This document shows positions 16,014 through 24,675 of a stretch of 49,449 nucleotides of DNA, one piece after another (positions within the stretch are counted from its first letter, which is position 1; every line of letters starts with the position of its first letter). Where the stretch lies: the IMG/VR virus record IMGVR_UViG_3300043331_000530, positions 1 through 49,449 of that record. One strand, 5' to 3'. The position numbers and the translations under genes are program-made. Origin of the DNA: a virus. Below the pieces are notes generated by a model, which was not told the origin of the DNA, did no database searches, and saw only the letters and a program-made list of their open reading frames with translations.

Positions 16014-17102
16014 ATGCCATATCCCTTTCGCAGGTCCAGGATTAGAGGATCGGGGACGGACGTAGTGCTGCCTCCTCCTGGTCCAGCTAATCCCCTCTTT
16101 GCGGGGTTGAACAATATCCCCCTCGCGGATTGGGGAGAGGGACCAGGTCGGGACACTGTGGGGGGTGTTAAGTGGAGGTTCACCTTCATTGCCCCACTCC
16201 CCAGTGATATTCCGACCATCCTTCAAAAGGTGGACCAGCATGGGATGATGGTCGTAGTGAACTTCCCTGGAGGTAGAAATTCCTGGTGCGACCCACACCC
16301 TAGTGGAACTGGGCTACAGTATAATGAGTCCACATTCTTCGCTAGGTACAATAGGTTCAAGCCCACCTCACAGGGGGGTCAGCTTACCCAAGCCACTTTC
16401 GATGCCCTTACGCAGGCGATCAACGACCGAAAGGTCTTTCCATTCACCTGTGATGAGCCACATATTGCCACCTTCAACGACACCATTACTAAACGGCTCT
16501 TGAATCGGATGGGCCTTCACATTAGGAGCATCTGGCCGAATTCCCTGAATGTGACGAGGTCCATAGCAGATAGGATGAATACGCTGCCAAACCCCGGTGG
16601 TGAGTTTAATGGGGTGTGGAATGGACTGGACTATGGCTGGGCCCAATTCAATAAGCCCGCTATTACCAGTCATGCTGGAAGTCCCACTAATAGGGCTGAT
16701 AGAGTGACTAGGAGGAGAGCCTGGTTCAATGAGACGGAGGCAGAGCTCATAGCCCTTGATATGGGGATGTTCGCGTCTTACAACCTCTATAACGCAGGGG
16801 ATGGACGGCTGTGGGATCATGACCTAAACCCTGGTACCGCAGATAGTAGGATAGTAGGCACAGGACTAGGACAGGAGCCTTGGCTCGTGACCCCGGATGA
16901 ATTAAGGGAAATGGCAGATGCCATCTGGGATCATCCGAGGATTCCTGGCTTTGGAGGCTATATCTACGCAGGAGCCACCAGTGAGACCGTTCCTTACGTC
17001 CAGTACGAGACTAGGTCCGACTACGTGTCAGCCCTGGACTACTTCATCACCAAGTGCGCCTCGAGGAATAATTTCACTGGGTATAGGACACCCAAGTCAT
17101 GA
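16014..17102 (+). CDS. Virion protein, possible TIM-barrel glycosidase-like domain
   Basis: 362 residues. After a Pro-rich start the sequence alternates strands and helices in barrel fashion: WRFTFIAPLPSD, GMMVVVNFPGG, KVFPFTCDEPHIA, GLHIRSIWPNS, FNGVWNGLDYGWAQF, ELIALDMGMFASYNLY. The acidic pair in CDEP and the Trp-rich strand would suit a sugar hydrolase of the tail that digests surface glycans. No family-specific motif is certain. It lies among fibre genes and overlaps the next gene by 4 bases. Confidence 0.5.
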   Translation: MPYPFRRSRIRGSGTDVVLPPPGPANPLFAGLNNIPLADWGEGPGRDTVGGVKWRFTFIAPLPSDIPTILQKVDQHGMMVVVNFPGGRNSWCDPHPSGTGLQYNESTFFARYNRFKPTSQGGQLTQATFDALTQAINDRKVFPFTCDEPHIATFNDTITKRLLNRMGLHIRSIWPNSLNVTRSIADRMNTLPNPGGEFNGVWNGLDYGWAQFNKPAITSHAGSPTNRADRVTRRRAWFNETEAELIALDMGMFASYNLYNAGDGRLWDHDLNPGTADSRIVGTGLGQEPWLVTPDELREMADAIWDHPRIPGFGGYIYAGATSETVPYVQYETRSDYVSALDYFITKCASRNNFTGYRTPKS

Positions 17103-18427
17103 GCCTAGACGTTAAGGTAGTGAACCTCAGCATAGGGACCGCTGGGACCCCACTAGCCATCACTGGAGTAGGGTTCCAGCCTAAGGCCGTTATTTTCATT
17201 TCCAGTGGACGGACATCCGGTACTGATGGAGGTGCAGGAGCAGATTCCAGAACGATGTTCGGCTTTGCAGCTGCGACCACTGGTGGTGGGGGAACGAAGC
17301 AGAGGTGCTCTGCCACTATAGACCTGGATGGGGTGACTAGCTTTTCCCATAGTTCGGCTAACAGATCGGATGCCTGCATAGCTGCCCTTACAACCGCGGG
17401 TGCGGTAGATGGCCTAGCGTCGTTGGGTAGTTTCGATGCAGATGGGTTTACCCTGAACAGGGATAATCCCTTTTCCGTCGATATACGAGTAACGGCTATC
17501 TGCTATGGCGGAGCCGATATTACCAATATTGAAATAGGAACCCATAATACTCCAACTGCTGGAACGGAACCTTTCACTGAGGATATCACGGCTGGGTTTA
17601 CCTGTACGGATGACGATGCAATCGGCTTTCTAATTGGGTGCAGAGGCCCGGCTGACAATGGGACTGCAAATGACTCGGACATTTCCATAGGGGCCTTCAC
17701 CAGTCCTACTAGTCAGTTTGCCCTCATGAGTGGGGCGAATAACGCTAATGCCTCCGTAACCCAGGTTATTAGGCATCTCGGTGACACCCAGTGTTATGTA
17801 GGGTGCAATGCCGCAGTTACCAGCCTCATTCGCAGGGCTCAACTGGACAGTTGGATCACGAACGGGTTTAGGCTCCAATGGAATGAGATATTTACCCAAT
17901 CCTCGGTGGTCTACTGGATGGTCATTAAAGGAGGACAGTGGAAGGTCCTATCTGGTACTACGGCCACTAGTCTAACCACCGTTTCAGTGGCAGGAACTGG
18001 ATTTACGGTGAAAGGTGGTATGGTCTTTTCCCATATCAGTACGGAACAAACAGCAGATGCGGTCCAGAGTGGAGGCAATCTTAGCTTAGGGTGTTTCGAT
18101 GGGCCTGCGAGCAGGGCCTGTCATGCCACGTTGAATAGCGATAATGTGGCAACGTCGGAGGTGGCTCATAGGGTGGAGCACGATGAGGTATATGCCAATA
18201 TCAGTAGCTCAGGGGGCATATTGGGCCTTATGGACGTGCAATCCCTAGATGGAGACGGGGTGACGTTTGTGATGGACGACGCCGACCCGAGCGGGAGTTT
18301 CTTCGTAGCCGTGATGGTAGGGGAGACCGGAGGTGGAGGTGGTGGGGGTGGAGGAGGAAGTGGCCCTGTGAAGCCGAATCGGATAAGCATCCCAAGACAG
18401 GCAGCTTTGGAATCCGCTATCGTATGA
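17099..18427 (+). CDS. Adhesin-like virion protein with two related beta domains
   Basis: 442 residues. Two similar halves: the first has VKVVNLSIGTAGTPLAITGV followed by GFQPKAVIFISS, and the second has TATSLTTVSVAGTGFTVKG followed by MVFSH. A run of Gly (about 412-421) ends with a short tail. The repeat of VSVAGxGFxxKxxxxF suggests an internal duplication of a lectin-like or carbohydrate-binding domain. Overlaps the next gene by 4 bases. Likely a host-recognition component. Confidence 0.6.
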   Translation: MSLDVKVVNLSIGTAGTPLAITGVGFQPKAVIFISSGRTSGTDGGAGADSRTMFGFAAATTGGGGTKQRCSATIDLDGVTSFSHSSANRSDACIAALTTAGAVDGLASLGSFDADGFTLNRDNPFSVDIRVTAICYGGADITNIEIGTHNTPTAGTEPFTEDITAGFTCTDDDAIGFLIGCRGPADNGTANDSDISIGAFTSPTSQFALMSGANNANASVTQVIRHLGDTQCYVGCNAAVTSLIRRAQLDSWITNGFRLQWNEIFTQSSVVYWMVIKGGQWKVLSGTTATSLTTVSVAGTGFTVKGGMVFSHISTEQTADAVQSGGNLSLGCFDGPASRACHATLNSDNVATSEVAHRVEHDEVYANISSSGGILGLMDVQSLDGDGVTFVMDDADPSGSFFVAVMVGETGGGGGGGGGGSGPVKPNRISIPRQAALESAIV

Positions 18428-18993
18428 GGTATGGAAGGGTCCACCCCTTTGGGACGCAATTCCTGGCTACACCAACGGTGCCGACCGGAGTGCTTGGGAG
18501 TGCAATCTTCCAGCTGCTGGCATCCGGCCGGCTCAGATTGGGAGGGTTTGTGACACAGTTTGCCCGTCCTAGCACCGATGTGGTCAATGAGAGTTGGGAA
18601 GAGGATGACGGGACAACCATTGCCATCTTCGACCAGATTGATGAGGAGACGAGGGATGATACGGACTTCATCCAATCGGCCCTCGCCCCGAGCAATGATG
18701 TATATACTACTAAGGCGTCTCCGGTAACGGATCCGCAGCAGTCCGCCGGTCATACCTTCAGGTGTACCTATGGAAAGGACTCTGCTGGCGGCTCGAGAAT
18801 TGACTGCCTGATCGAGCTTAGACAAGCCTACGTCAGCGAGGGTAACCAGGGAACTCTGATTGCTACCATGTTGAATGCTCAGGATGTCGGTGTGTTCCCT
18901 CAGCTTCTAGTCTATACCCTATCAGCATCGGAGGCGGACGCCATCACCGACTACACCGATCTTTACTTCCGCTACCGATACAACCAGGTATAG
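18424..18993 (+). CDS. Virion protein, appendage region
   Basis: 189 residues; ATG overlaps the preceding stop. Mid-part WEEDDGTTIAIFDQIDEETR, C-terminal TLSASEADAITDYTDLYFRY. This last pattern is common in fibronectin-like or jelly-roll appendage proteins of metagenomic phages. No enzyme motif. Confidence 0.6.
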   Translation: MRYGRVHPFGTQFLATPTVPTGVLGSAIFQLLASGRLRLGGFVTQFARPSTDVVNESWEEDDGTTIAIFDQIDEETRDDTDFIQSALAPSNDVYTTKASPVTDPQQSAGHTFRCTYGKDSAGGSRIDCLIELRQAYVSEGNQGTLIATMLNAQDVGVFPQLLVYTLSASEADAITDYTDLYFRYRYNQV

Positions 18994-18995
18994 CT

Positions 18996-19904
18996 ATGGC
19001 GAGACGGGGAAGAATAGGCTGGTCTGAGTTGGAGGTACCTCTTGTAGTGGTCCCTCGCCGTGGAATCATTGGCTGGAGTGAGCTAGAGGTACCAGATGAG
19101 CCGAGGAGAGGTAGGGTAGGGTGGGCCGTACTGGAAGTACCGGATGCTACTGGGACACCATCTGCCCCGAGCACCGATTTCGTACAGGGATTCCAAGGTG
19201 TTAGTGAGGCCCTTTCCGCCTGGGCAATGGTTCAGCTACCACAAAGCCCAGATGTGCGGCCCTACATGCACGCTATGGCGGCCGCTCTGAAGGAAATAGC
19301 CACACAGGGAGAGCCCCTCACGGCAGTTGTTCCGGGGACCAGTGGTAGGCTAGCTAAGTTTACTGGGACCACTAGATTGGGGGATTCTCTGGTAGTGGAG
19401 ACGGATACAATGGTGGAGGTAGAGGGGACTCTGATAGCGGTGGATCAAGGAGTGCATGGGACTTTAACAGTAGGGCTGGGAACGAACCAGATCATTATTA
19501 CCCATGCGGGGGGAAGTGGGACCGATCCGACGATTAGCTTTAGGACCGCTCAGAACCTGAGGGCTCTGGTAGGAGTGGCCTCGGCGGTGGATCGCCTTGT
19601 GATTGGGAGCGTAGAGGGGGATCTGGTACTGAGGGTGCAGCCAGGTGGTTCCCTGAAGGTGGCGGTGAATGCTGGGACCCTCGTTCACTTTAAGGTAGAC
19701 GTGACGGGGATCGACCATATAGGGGTCCACAAGATCCATGGGGTTCAGGTACTGACCACTCGTAGGACAGGCTATGTGCAAATGACAGGTACCTCAAATA
19801 GAGGGACAGTGTTTGATACGGCTACCATTACGAACGCCCAACTGGCGCAAAGGGTTAAGGCCATGCAGGATGACCTCATGACGCATGGAGCCTTCGGCGC
19901 TTAG
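18996..19904 (+). CDS. Tail fibre-like protein with triple N-terminal repeat
   Basis: 302 residues. The N-terminus holds three copies of a short unit RRGRIGWSELEVP (about residues 3-15, 21-33 and 37-49). A beta-rich fibre body follows, with GLGTNQIIITHAGGSG and GDLVLRVQPGGSLKV. The C-terminal part (TRRTGYVQMTGTSNRGTVFD) resembles fibre tips near phage fibre stops. Palindrome copy 4 begins two bases after the stop codon. Confidence 0.65.
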   Translation: MARRGRIGWSELEVPLVVVPRRGIIGWSELEVPDEPRRGRVGWAVLEVPDATGTPSAPSTDFVQGFQGVSEALSAWAMVQLPQSPDVRPYMHAMAAALKEIATQGEPLTAVVPGTSGRLAKFTGTTRLGDSLVVETDTMVEVEGTLIAVDQGVHGTLTVGLGTNQIIITHAGGSGTDPTISFRTAQNLRALVGVASAVDRLVIGSVEGDLVLRVQPGGSLKVAVNAGTLVHFKVDVTGIDHIGVHKIHGVQVLTTRRTGYVQMTGTSNRGTVFDTATITNAQLAQRVKAMQDDLMTHGAFGA

Positions 19905-19905
19905 G

Positions 19906-19925
19906 TAGTGCAACGTTTGCACTGG
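19906..19925. repeat. Dispersed palindrome, copy 4
   Basis: Core TGCAACGTTTGCA, arms AGTGCAA/TTGCACT, between two fibre genes. The flank CTGGAG supplies GGAG before the ATG at 19933, as in copy 3. Confidence 0.9.
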
Positions 19926-19932
19926 AGTAGAT

Positions 19933-21003
19933 ATGGCATTCCAAAATGCGTGGGTGGAAACTGACCCTGACGGAAATGTCATTTTTGTCAGCCAGTTGGA
20001 CGATGCGGAGAGGACGACCAAGAAGGCTATTCGGGAGCGCCTTGAGGGTGACCCCGCTGTCCCAGATCTGACAGGGCTTATCGAGGCGGGGAGCTTTACT
20101 AGTGCACCAAAGCCGAGGAAGGGTGCCGCGCGGGTATATGTGGATACTGAGGCGAACATCCTCGCATTTGGGGCAACCAAGCGGGAGGATGGAAGGCTGG
20201 CTGTCTCATCGGATAGCAAGAGGCTATTCCATGTGGCGACCGCAGGGGTGGTAGAGCTGGATTATCTGCCAAAGACGGGAGGGTCGCTGTCGGGGACCCT
20301 CACTATTAACCCTGGTAAGGTAATCGTGAATCAGGGTGGTGCAGACGATGGGATTCTTGAGCTTAGATCCACGGATGTGAATCACGGGATGACAGGAGAG
20401 GCCAATAATCAGTGCTATGGTTTCTTCAAGAAGAATTCCGTCAACGTGGGTGGCCTAGTAATGATTGGGCTGGCTGACGCAGGGGCAACCGTAGGGATTA
20501 ACGTTAGCGGCTATACTACTAGCACCGAGAGCACGAGGTCCATCAATGCTGCTGGCTCAATCATGCTGATTGGCGCCAAGAGAAGTGGGACTACCGCCCA
20601 GGATATGGGGGCCAATCAGAACATCGTGGTGGTTCGAGACTTCCAGACTGCTAGGTTTATCCTAGACTCTGACGGGAGTTCACACCAGGACGTTGGAACG
20701 GCATGGACCAACTTTGACGATCAGGACGACGTGATCCTCCTGAATAAGCTGGCCGCTCATGTCACCAGGCAGAATGACCCCCTAAGGAAAGGATTCAGAG
20801 ATTGGCTTCTTCACAACCGAGGGGAACTGGAGGAAATGAAGCTGGTGACCTTCAATGAGGATGGACACCACTTCGTCAATATGAGCCGTCTTACAATGCT
20901 CCACACGGGGGCGCTGAGGCAACTTGGTGCTAGGGTAGGTCGACTGGAAGAACTCCTCTTGACTGGAGGGAGAGATGAGAATCCTCAACTTCAACGGGGC
21001 TAG
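19933..21003 (+). CDS. Tail fibre or spike-like protein
   Basis: 356 residues. The N-terminus (about 1-110) is globular, then LPKTGGSLSGTLTINPG starts a beta-helical or fibre shaft. Residues near 250-320 are helical (GFRDWLLHNRGELEEMKL) as in trimer-forming tips. It starts right after palindrome copy 4 and overlaps the next gene by 29 bases. Presumed receptor-binding or shaft protein. Confidence 0.65.
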   Translation: MAFQNAWVETDPDGNVIFVSQLDDAERTTKKAIRERLEGDPAVPDLTGLIEAGSFTSAPKPRKGAARVYVDTEANILAFGATKREDGRLAVSSDSKRLFHVATAGVVELDYLPKTGGSLSGTLTINPGKVIVNQGGADDGILELRSTDVNHGMTGEANNQCYGFFKKNSVNVGGLVMIGLADAGATVGINVSGYTTSTESTRSINAAGSIMLIGAKRSGTTAQDMGANQNIVVVRDFQTARFILDSDGSSHQDVGTAWTNFDDQDDVILLNKLAAHVTRQNDPLRKGFRDWLLHNRGELEEMKLVTFNEDGHHFVNMSRLTMLHTGALRQLGARVGRLEELLLTGGRDENPQLQRG

Positions 21004-21295
21004 GGATGAGTATGAGGTCCTATACATGGGGCTTCTAGCTACTAGCAGGGGATTCGAGGCCCCAATAGAGACTAGGCTACATAGTAGGCTGCTTGACAAG
21101 TTTGAGGCTATAGGAGTGCCTACTGACGATGCCTTCACCTTGATGCCGGATGGGGGGAGAGTTACCCTGGAGGAGGTGGAGTATCAGTTGATGGAGGATT
21201 GCCTCAAGCAGGTCAAGTGGAAGGCGAGTGGGACCAGAAGGGCGAATAAAGCAATGGACTTCTTCTACGAGGCGGATAGTGACACTCCCAAGTAG
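20975..21295 (+). CDS. Hypothetical protein of the tail module
   Basis: 106 residues from an ATG with GGAGGGAG upstream, overlapping the fibre gene by 29 bases. Helical, with MGLLATSRGFEAPIETRLHS and RVTLEEVEYQLMEDCL. It resembles a small chaperone or completion protein only by position; no family recognised. Confidence 0.6.
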   Translation: MRILNFNGARDEYEVLYMGLLATSRGFEAPIETRLHSRLLDKFEAIGVPTDDAFTLMPDGGRVTLEEVEYQLMEDCLKQVKWKASGTRRANKAMDFFYEADSDTPK

Positions 21296-22886
21296 GTATG
21301 GGCAGGGGCTTGGAGGCTACAAGGCCATTGAAGGGGACGTAGTAACCCTACGGCTAGTTCATGGTGGGGTGAATATCTCCAAGTCTCCAGCGGAGATCGA
21401 GGAGGGGGAGAGTCCTAACGCCTCGGACGTCCGCTTCGGGGAAGGGGGAATATCAACTGACTATCCAGTGAGCCAACTAGGGAGTGCCTCCGGGGCGGCT
21501 GGGGATAAGACGATCATCGGGCTGGCGGAATTCACCAAGAAGAATCTTCCTGGTAATAATAGGCTCGTTCGGATGCGTCCTGGTGGATGGGATAGGTGGG
21601 ATGGAACGAGTTGGCTTGCCTTGGGAGGGACCCTTTCCGGGCTGGCTACTGATCGAGTCTATTCCGTAGTGATGCAGGACAAGCTGATCGTGGCGAATAG
21701 GGTGAACAAACTGAAGTCCTGGAATGGCCTTGATGGGTCCTCTGTGACGGATCTTTCCGCGGACTCTCCAATCGCCTGGTTCATTACCCCGATTGGGAAT
21801 AGGCTAATGGCAGCCCGCGTGGACATAGGCGGGGAAACGGATCCGTATGGGGTGAAATGGTCCGCTGATGGGAACATAGCGAACTGGACCAGCCAGTCCC
21901 TGGGTGCAGGGGGTGGGACCCTCGAGCCAGAGGTTAGAGGTGCGGGACCTGACTTTATCATGGGCCTTTCAGCGGTAGAGACAGCGGCGGTGATCCTAAG
22001 GCAAAAATCCATCGTGCTAGGGACGAGGACAGGGATAGGGTCACAGCCCTTCAGATTTGCCACTGTTATTATGGGGCTAGGGACAGAGGCTCCCTATACG
22101 GTGGTGAATGCAGGGCAGGCAATCGGGGTGATCTTCCTAGGGAGCGATCTGAATGTCTACCTCTTTGACACAAGGAGCGCACCAATCCCAATTGGGGATC
22201 CGATCCACCTCTTCTTGAAATCCCAGATCCAAAATCCGGAGCTATGTGCCGGGTGTATGGATCTAAAGAGCCTTAAGTATTGGCTCCTGATTAAGAGGGA
22301 GGCAACCCTTCCAGATATGGCGTGGATCTTCGATGTTGGGGAGTATGTGGTGAACAAGCGCCTAAGCTGGGTGAGAAGGGATCTGTCGGACGGGTTCGCC
22401 TCCATTGCCTTCGCCAGAACCGCCTTGCAAACGGCTCCTGTTGTCAACTCGGTGAATGATGTGGTGAACACAGTCGGAATCCGGGTGAACGACTACGGCC
22501 TATCTGTGGCGGAGGAGACTATAGTCCTTGGCGGCAGCCTAGGAGTAGTGAAGTATGTGGACGAGACTCAGTTCCTCGGAACGGGAACATGGGAATCGAA
22601 GATGCTAGGCAAGGCGGAGCGGTCAACGCTCCTGGATAGGACCTTCCTAATTTGCTCCTCCCCTACGGGAGCGGTAGCGGAAATTTCCATTAGCACGGAC
22701 GGGGGAGTGACCTGGGTCCTACCGAAGGCTATAACCATACCCGCCACGGTTCATCCCATTCCCCTTGGAACTTGGTTTAACATAGTGGTGGAGAGGTGGC
22801 AGTACAGGTTGAGGATCCTTTTTGGTAACGTAACCATCTCGGAGATCCGATCCAATGCCAGCGTCCGCGGACCTGTTGGTACCTGA
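21279..22886 (+). CDS. Nozzle/tail-tube-like beta-propeller protein
   Basis: 535 residues from a GTG 7 bases after GAGG; an in-frame ATG at 21228 would overlap the previous gene by 68 bases. Repeated blades such as RMRPGGWDRWDGTSWLALGG, KLKSWNGLDGSSVTDL and GVIFLGSDLNVYLFD are typical of the nozzle or stabilisation proteins that close the short tail. Large size and position before internal virion genes agree. Confidence 0.6.
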   Translation: MTLPSRYGQGLGGYKAIEGDVVTLRLVHGGVNISKSPAEIEEGESPNASDVRFGEGGISTDYPVSQLGSASGAAGDKTIIGLAEFTKKNLPGNNRLVRMRPGGWDRWDGTSWLALGGTLSGLATDRVYSVVMQDKLIVANRVNKLKSWNGLDGSSVTDLSADSPIAWFITPIGNRLMAARVDIGGETDPYGVKWSADGNIANWTSQSLGAGGGTLEPEVRGAGPDFIMGLSAVETAAVILRQKSIVLGTRTGIGSQPFRFATVIMGLGTEAPYTVVNAGQAIGVIFLGSDLNVYLFDTRSAPIPIGDPIHLFLKSQIQNPELCAGCMDLKSLKYWLLIKREATLPDMAWIFDVGEYVVNKRLSWVRRDLSDGFASIAFARTALQTAPVVNSVNDVVNTVGIRVNDYGLSVAEETIVLGGSLGVVKYVDETQFLGTGTWESKMLGKAERSTLLDRTFLICSSPTGAVAEISISTDGGVTWVLPKAITIPATVHPIPLGTWFNIVVERWQYRLRILFGNVTISEIRSNASVRGPVGT

Positions 22887-23409
22887 CCTCTTCCGAGGCG
22901 TGGGGGAGGATGACGTTGAGTATATCATCCGTCCCTTCAAGTGGACGCTAGAGGCGGTGGAAAAATACCTGCAAGAATTCGTGCGGTTCAATATCTTCAC
23001 GGATGATGTGCCTCACACCTCTGATGGATTCCTCGCTACTATGGGGGGTGCCACACTGTGGTTTGAGATGGTCAAGGCAGAGACGGAGGAGAACGTCGCG
23101 TTCCTCTATTTGACGGACTTCATTCCGTCCCTCACAGAAAAACGGTTCATATCAGCGACCTTCCACGCGGTGACGTGGGATGCTAAGGCAGCGCCCCGGA
23201 GGGAACTGGTCCGTAGGTTCCTAAAGGAAATGTTCCGGCGCTTCAAGCTCCACAGGATTCAGGCTGCTGTGCCCTTGAGTAGGGGTGGTGCTATCCGGAC
23301 GCTACATAGGCTGGGATTCCAGGATGAGGGAGTGATGCGGGAGCCTGTCCGCTACGGAGGTAGCTGGTACGGGGTTCTCCTCATGTCCATCCTAGAGAAC
23401 GAGGTGTAA
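22855..23409 (+). CDS. GNAT-fold acetyltransferase-like virion-cluster protein
   Basis: 184 residues, overlapping the nozzle gene by 32 bases. The C-terminal part KLHRIQAAVPLSRGGAIRTL followed by HRLGFQDEGVMR is a GNAT motif A/B pattern: a strand, the R/G-rich acetyl-CoA loop, a helix and LGF. Similar genes occur in structural clusters of many short-tailed phages, where activity is unknown. Acetyl transfer to a host or virion target is possible. Confidence 0.7.
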   Translation: MPASADLLVPDLFRGVGEDDVEYIIRPFKWTLEAVEKYLQEFVRFNIFTDDVPHTSDGFLATMGGATLWFEMVKAETEENVAFLYLTDFIPSLTEKRFISATFHAVTWDAKAAPRRELVRRFLKEMFRRFKLHRIQAAVPLSRGGAIRTLHRLGFQDEGVMREPVRYGGSWYGVLLMSILENEV

Positions 23410-23410
23410 C

Positions 23411-24667
23411 ATGGGTGGTGGACCTAAGAGAATGAACACCCCCAGGACCGGCCTGGAGGACATGGTCTCCCAAATCTTCGAGGGAGCCCTCGGACAGGCC
23501 GCCGCCCCAAGACCTGTCAGCCCGAAGGCAGGTGGAGGAGGACAGCCGGCGGGGGCACCAGGTCCTACAACGGGTATGCGTTCTGCTGGGCCAGGAAACA
23601 TGGCCAGCCTCACTGGTGGATCGCCATGGGCGACCGTTGGACCTGGAACAGCAATATCTGGTCCACCCATTCCTGGTTCACCATGGGCGACCGTAGGTCC
23701 TGAACAGCAGGGTGCTCCCAGACCACAGGCGGGTGGCCCCCTTACGAGGGATCCCACTATCCAGGAGATTTACGAGAGCCTATCCATTCCTCAGTATGGG
23801 GGCCAGCTCTCCGCTGGGTACAATCCGCTCCAGTTGCAAGCTCTGGCCACGGCCTCGCAGGGGATGAATAACCTACCTGGCTTCGCCGATCTAGGAAGGT
23901 CAGTGACCAGTGGACTGCAAGGATTCTCCGGTGCGGACATGGCACCTGAGAGTGTGATTAGCCTTCTCTCCAATCTACCTGGGACCAATGCTCTCCAAAA
24001 GTTAGCTGGGGGTAAGGGAGCCGTGGGCCAACTTCTGGCGCAGGGAGGACAGGGGGATAAGGACTTCGGCGGTATCATGTCCGCCTTGGATGCGGCGAGA
24101 AGGGGGTCATTGGAGGATAGCCTAAGGGATACACAGGAGCGGTTCAGCGCCTCTGGGCTACGGTTCAGCACAGATCTTGCCAATTCTCTCGGGGAGGCAT
24201 CCAAACGCTCGGAGGAAGGATTCCTCGGTCTAGGTGCCCAACTTCTCCCCGAGCTAACTAGGCAGAGGCAGGGTGCCCTCCTTGGGGCGGGCCAGCTACA
24301 GCTTGGGGCTGGCCAAGGACTCCAGCAGGGAGGCCTAGCCGCGGGTGACATTCTTGGCCAGCTCTATCAAGGGCAACAGGGTCGGGCATTATCCGCGTTA
24401 CAGAGTCTCCCAGGTGCGGCGGAACTCTTCGCCACCCTGCCTGGTAGGGTGGCGACTAATGCCTATCAGCTTGGGTCTACTCATAGGGCACAGGGACAAG
24501 AGGACCTCAGCCGACAGTATCAGGAATTCCTCCGAACCCAGGGAGGACTCCTAGCACCGATCCTAAACTTCGCAGCAGGGGCACCGCAGATCACGGGCCC
24601 GGGCAAGGGACAGCAACTGCTCGGTGCGGTGACGCAACTTGGTAGCGCCGGTCTTGGCGCCATCTGA
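23411..24667 (+). CDS. Internal virion protein, Gly/Gln-rich
   Basis: 418 residues. The N-terminal 120 residues are disordered and Pro/Gly-rich with a duplicated GSPWATVGP. The remainder is helical, rich in Ala, Leu and Gln with AGQLQLGAGQGLQQGGLAAG. Such proteins lie inside podovirus heads and are ejected with the DNA. It precedes two further large internal proteins, as in T7-like and P22-like gene orders. Confidence 0.6.
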   Translation: MGGGPKRMNTPRTGLEDMVSQIFEGALGQAAAPRPVSPKAGGGGQPAGAPGPTTGMRSAGPGNMASLTGGSPWATVGPGTAISGPPIPGSPWATVGPEQQGAPRPQAGGPLTRDPTIQEIYESLSIPQYGGQLSAGYNPLQLQALATASQGMNNLPGFADLGRSVTSGLQGFSGADMAPESVISLLSNLPGTNALQKLAGGKGAVGQLLAQGGQGDKDFGGIMSALDAARRGSLEDSLRDTQERFSASGLRFSTDLANSLGEASKRSEEGFLGLGAQLLPELTRQRQGALLGAGQLQLGAGQGLQQGGLAAGDILGQLYQGQQGRALSALQSLPGAAELFATLPGRVATNAYQLGSTHRAQGQEDLSRQYQEFLRTQGGLLAPILNFAAGAPQITGPGKGQQLLGAVTQLGSAGLGAI

Positions 24668-24675
24668 GGTGAACG

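Noticed and set aside
17960-18800. TGCA-containing strings (for example 17802, 18501) as further palindrome copies
   Set aside because: They lack the second arm at 3-base spacing.
23836-23850. CCAGTTGCAAGCTCTGG as another palindrome copy
   Set aside because: The second arm does not match and the spacing differs from the family.
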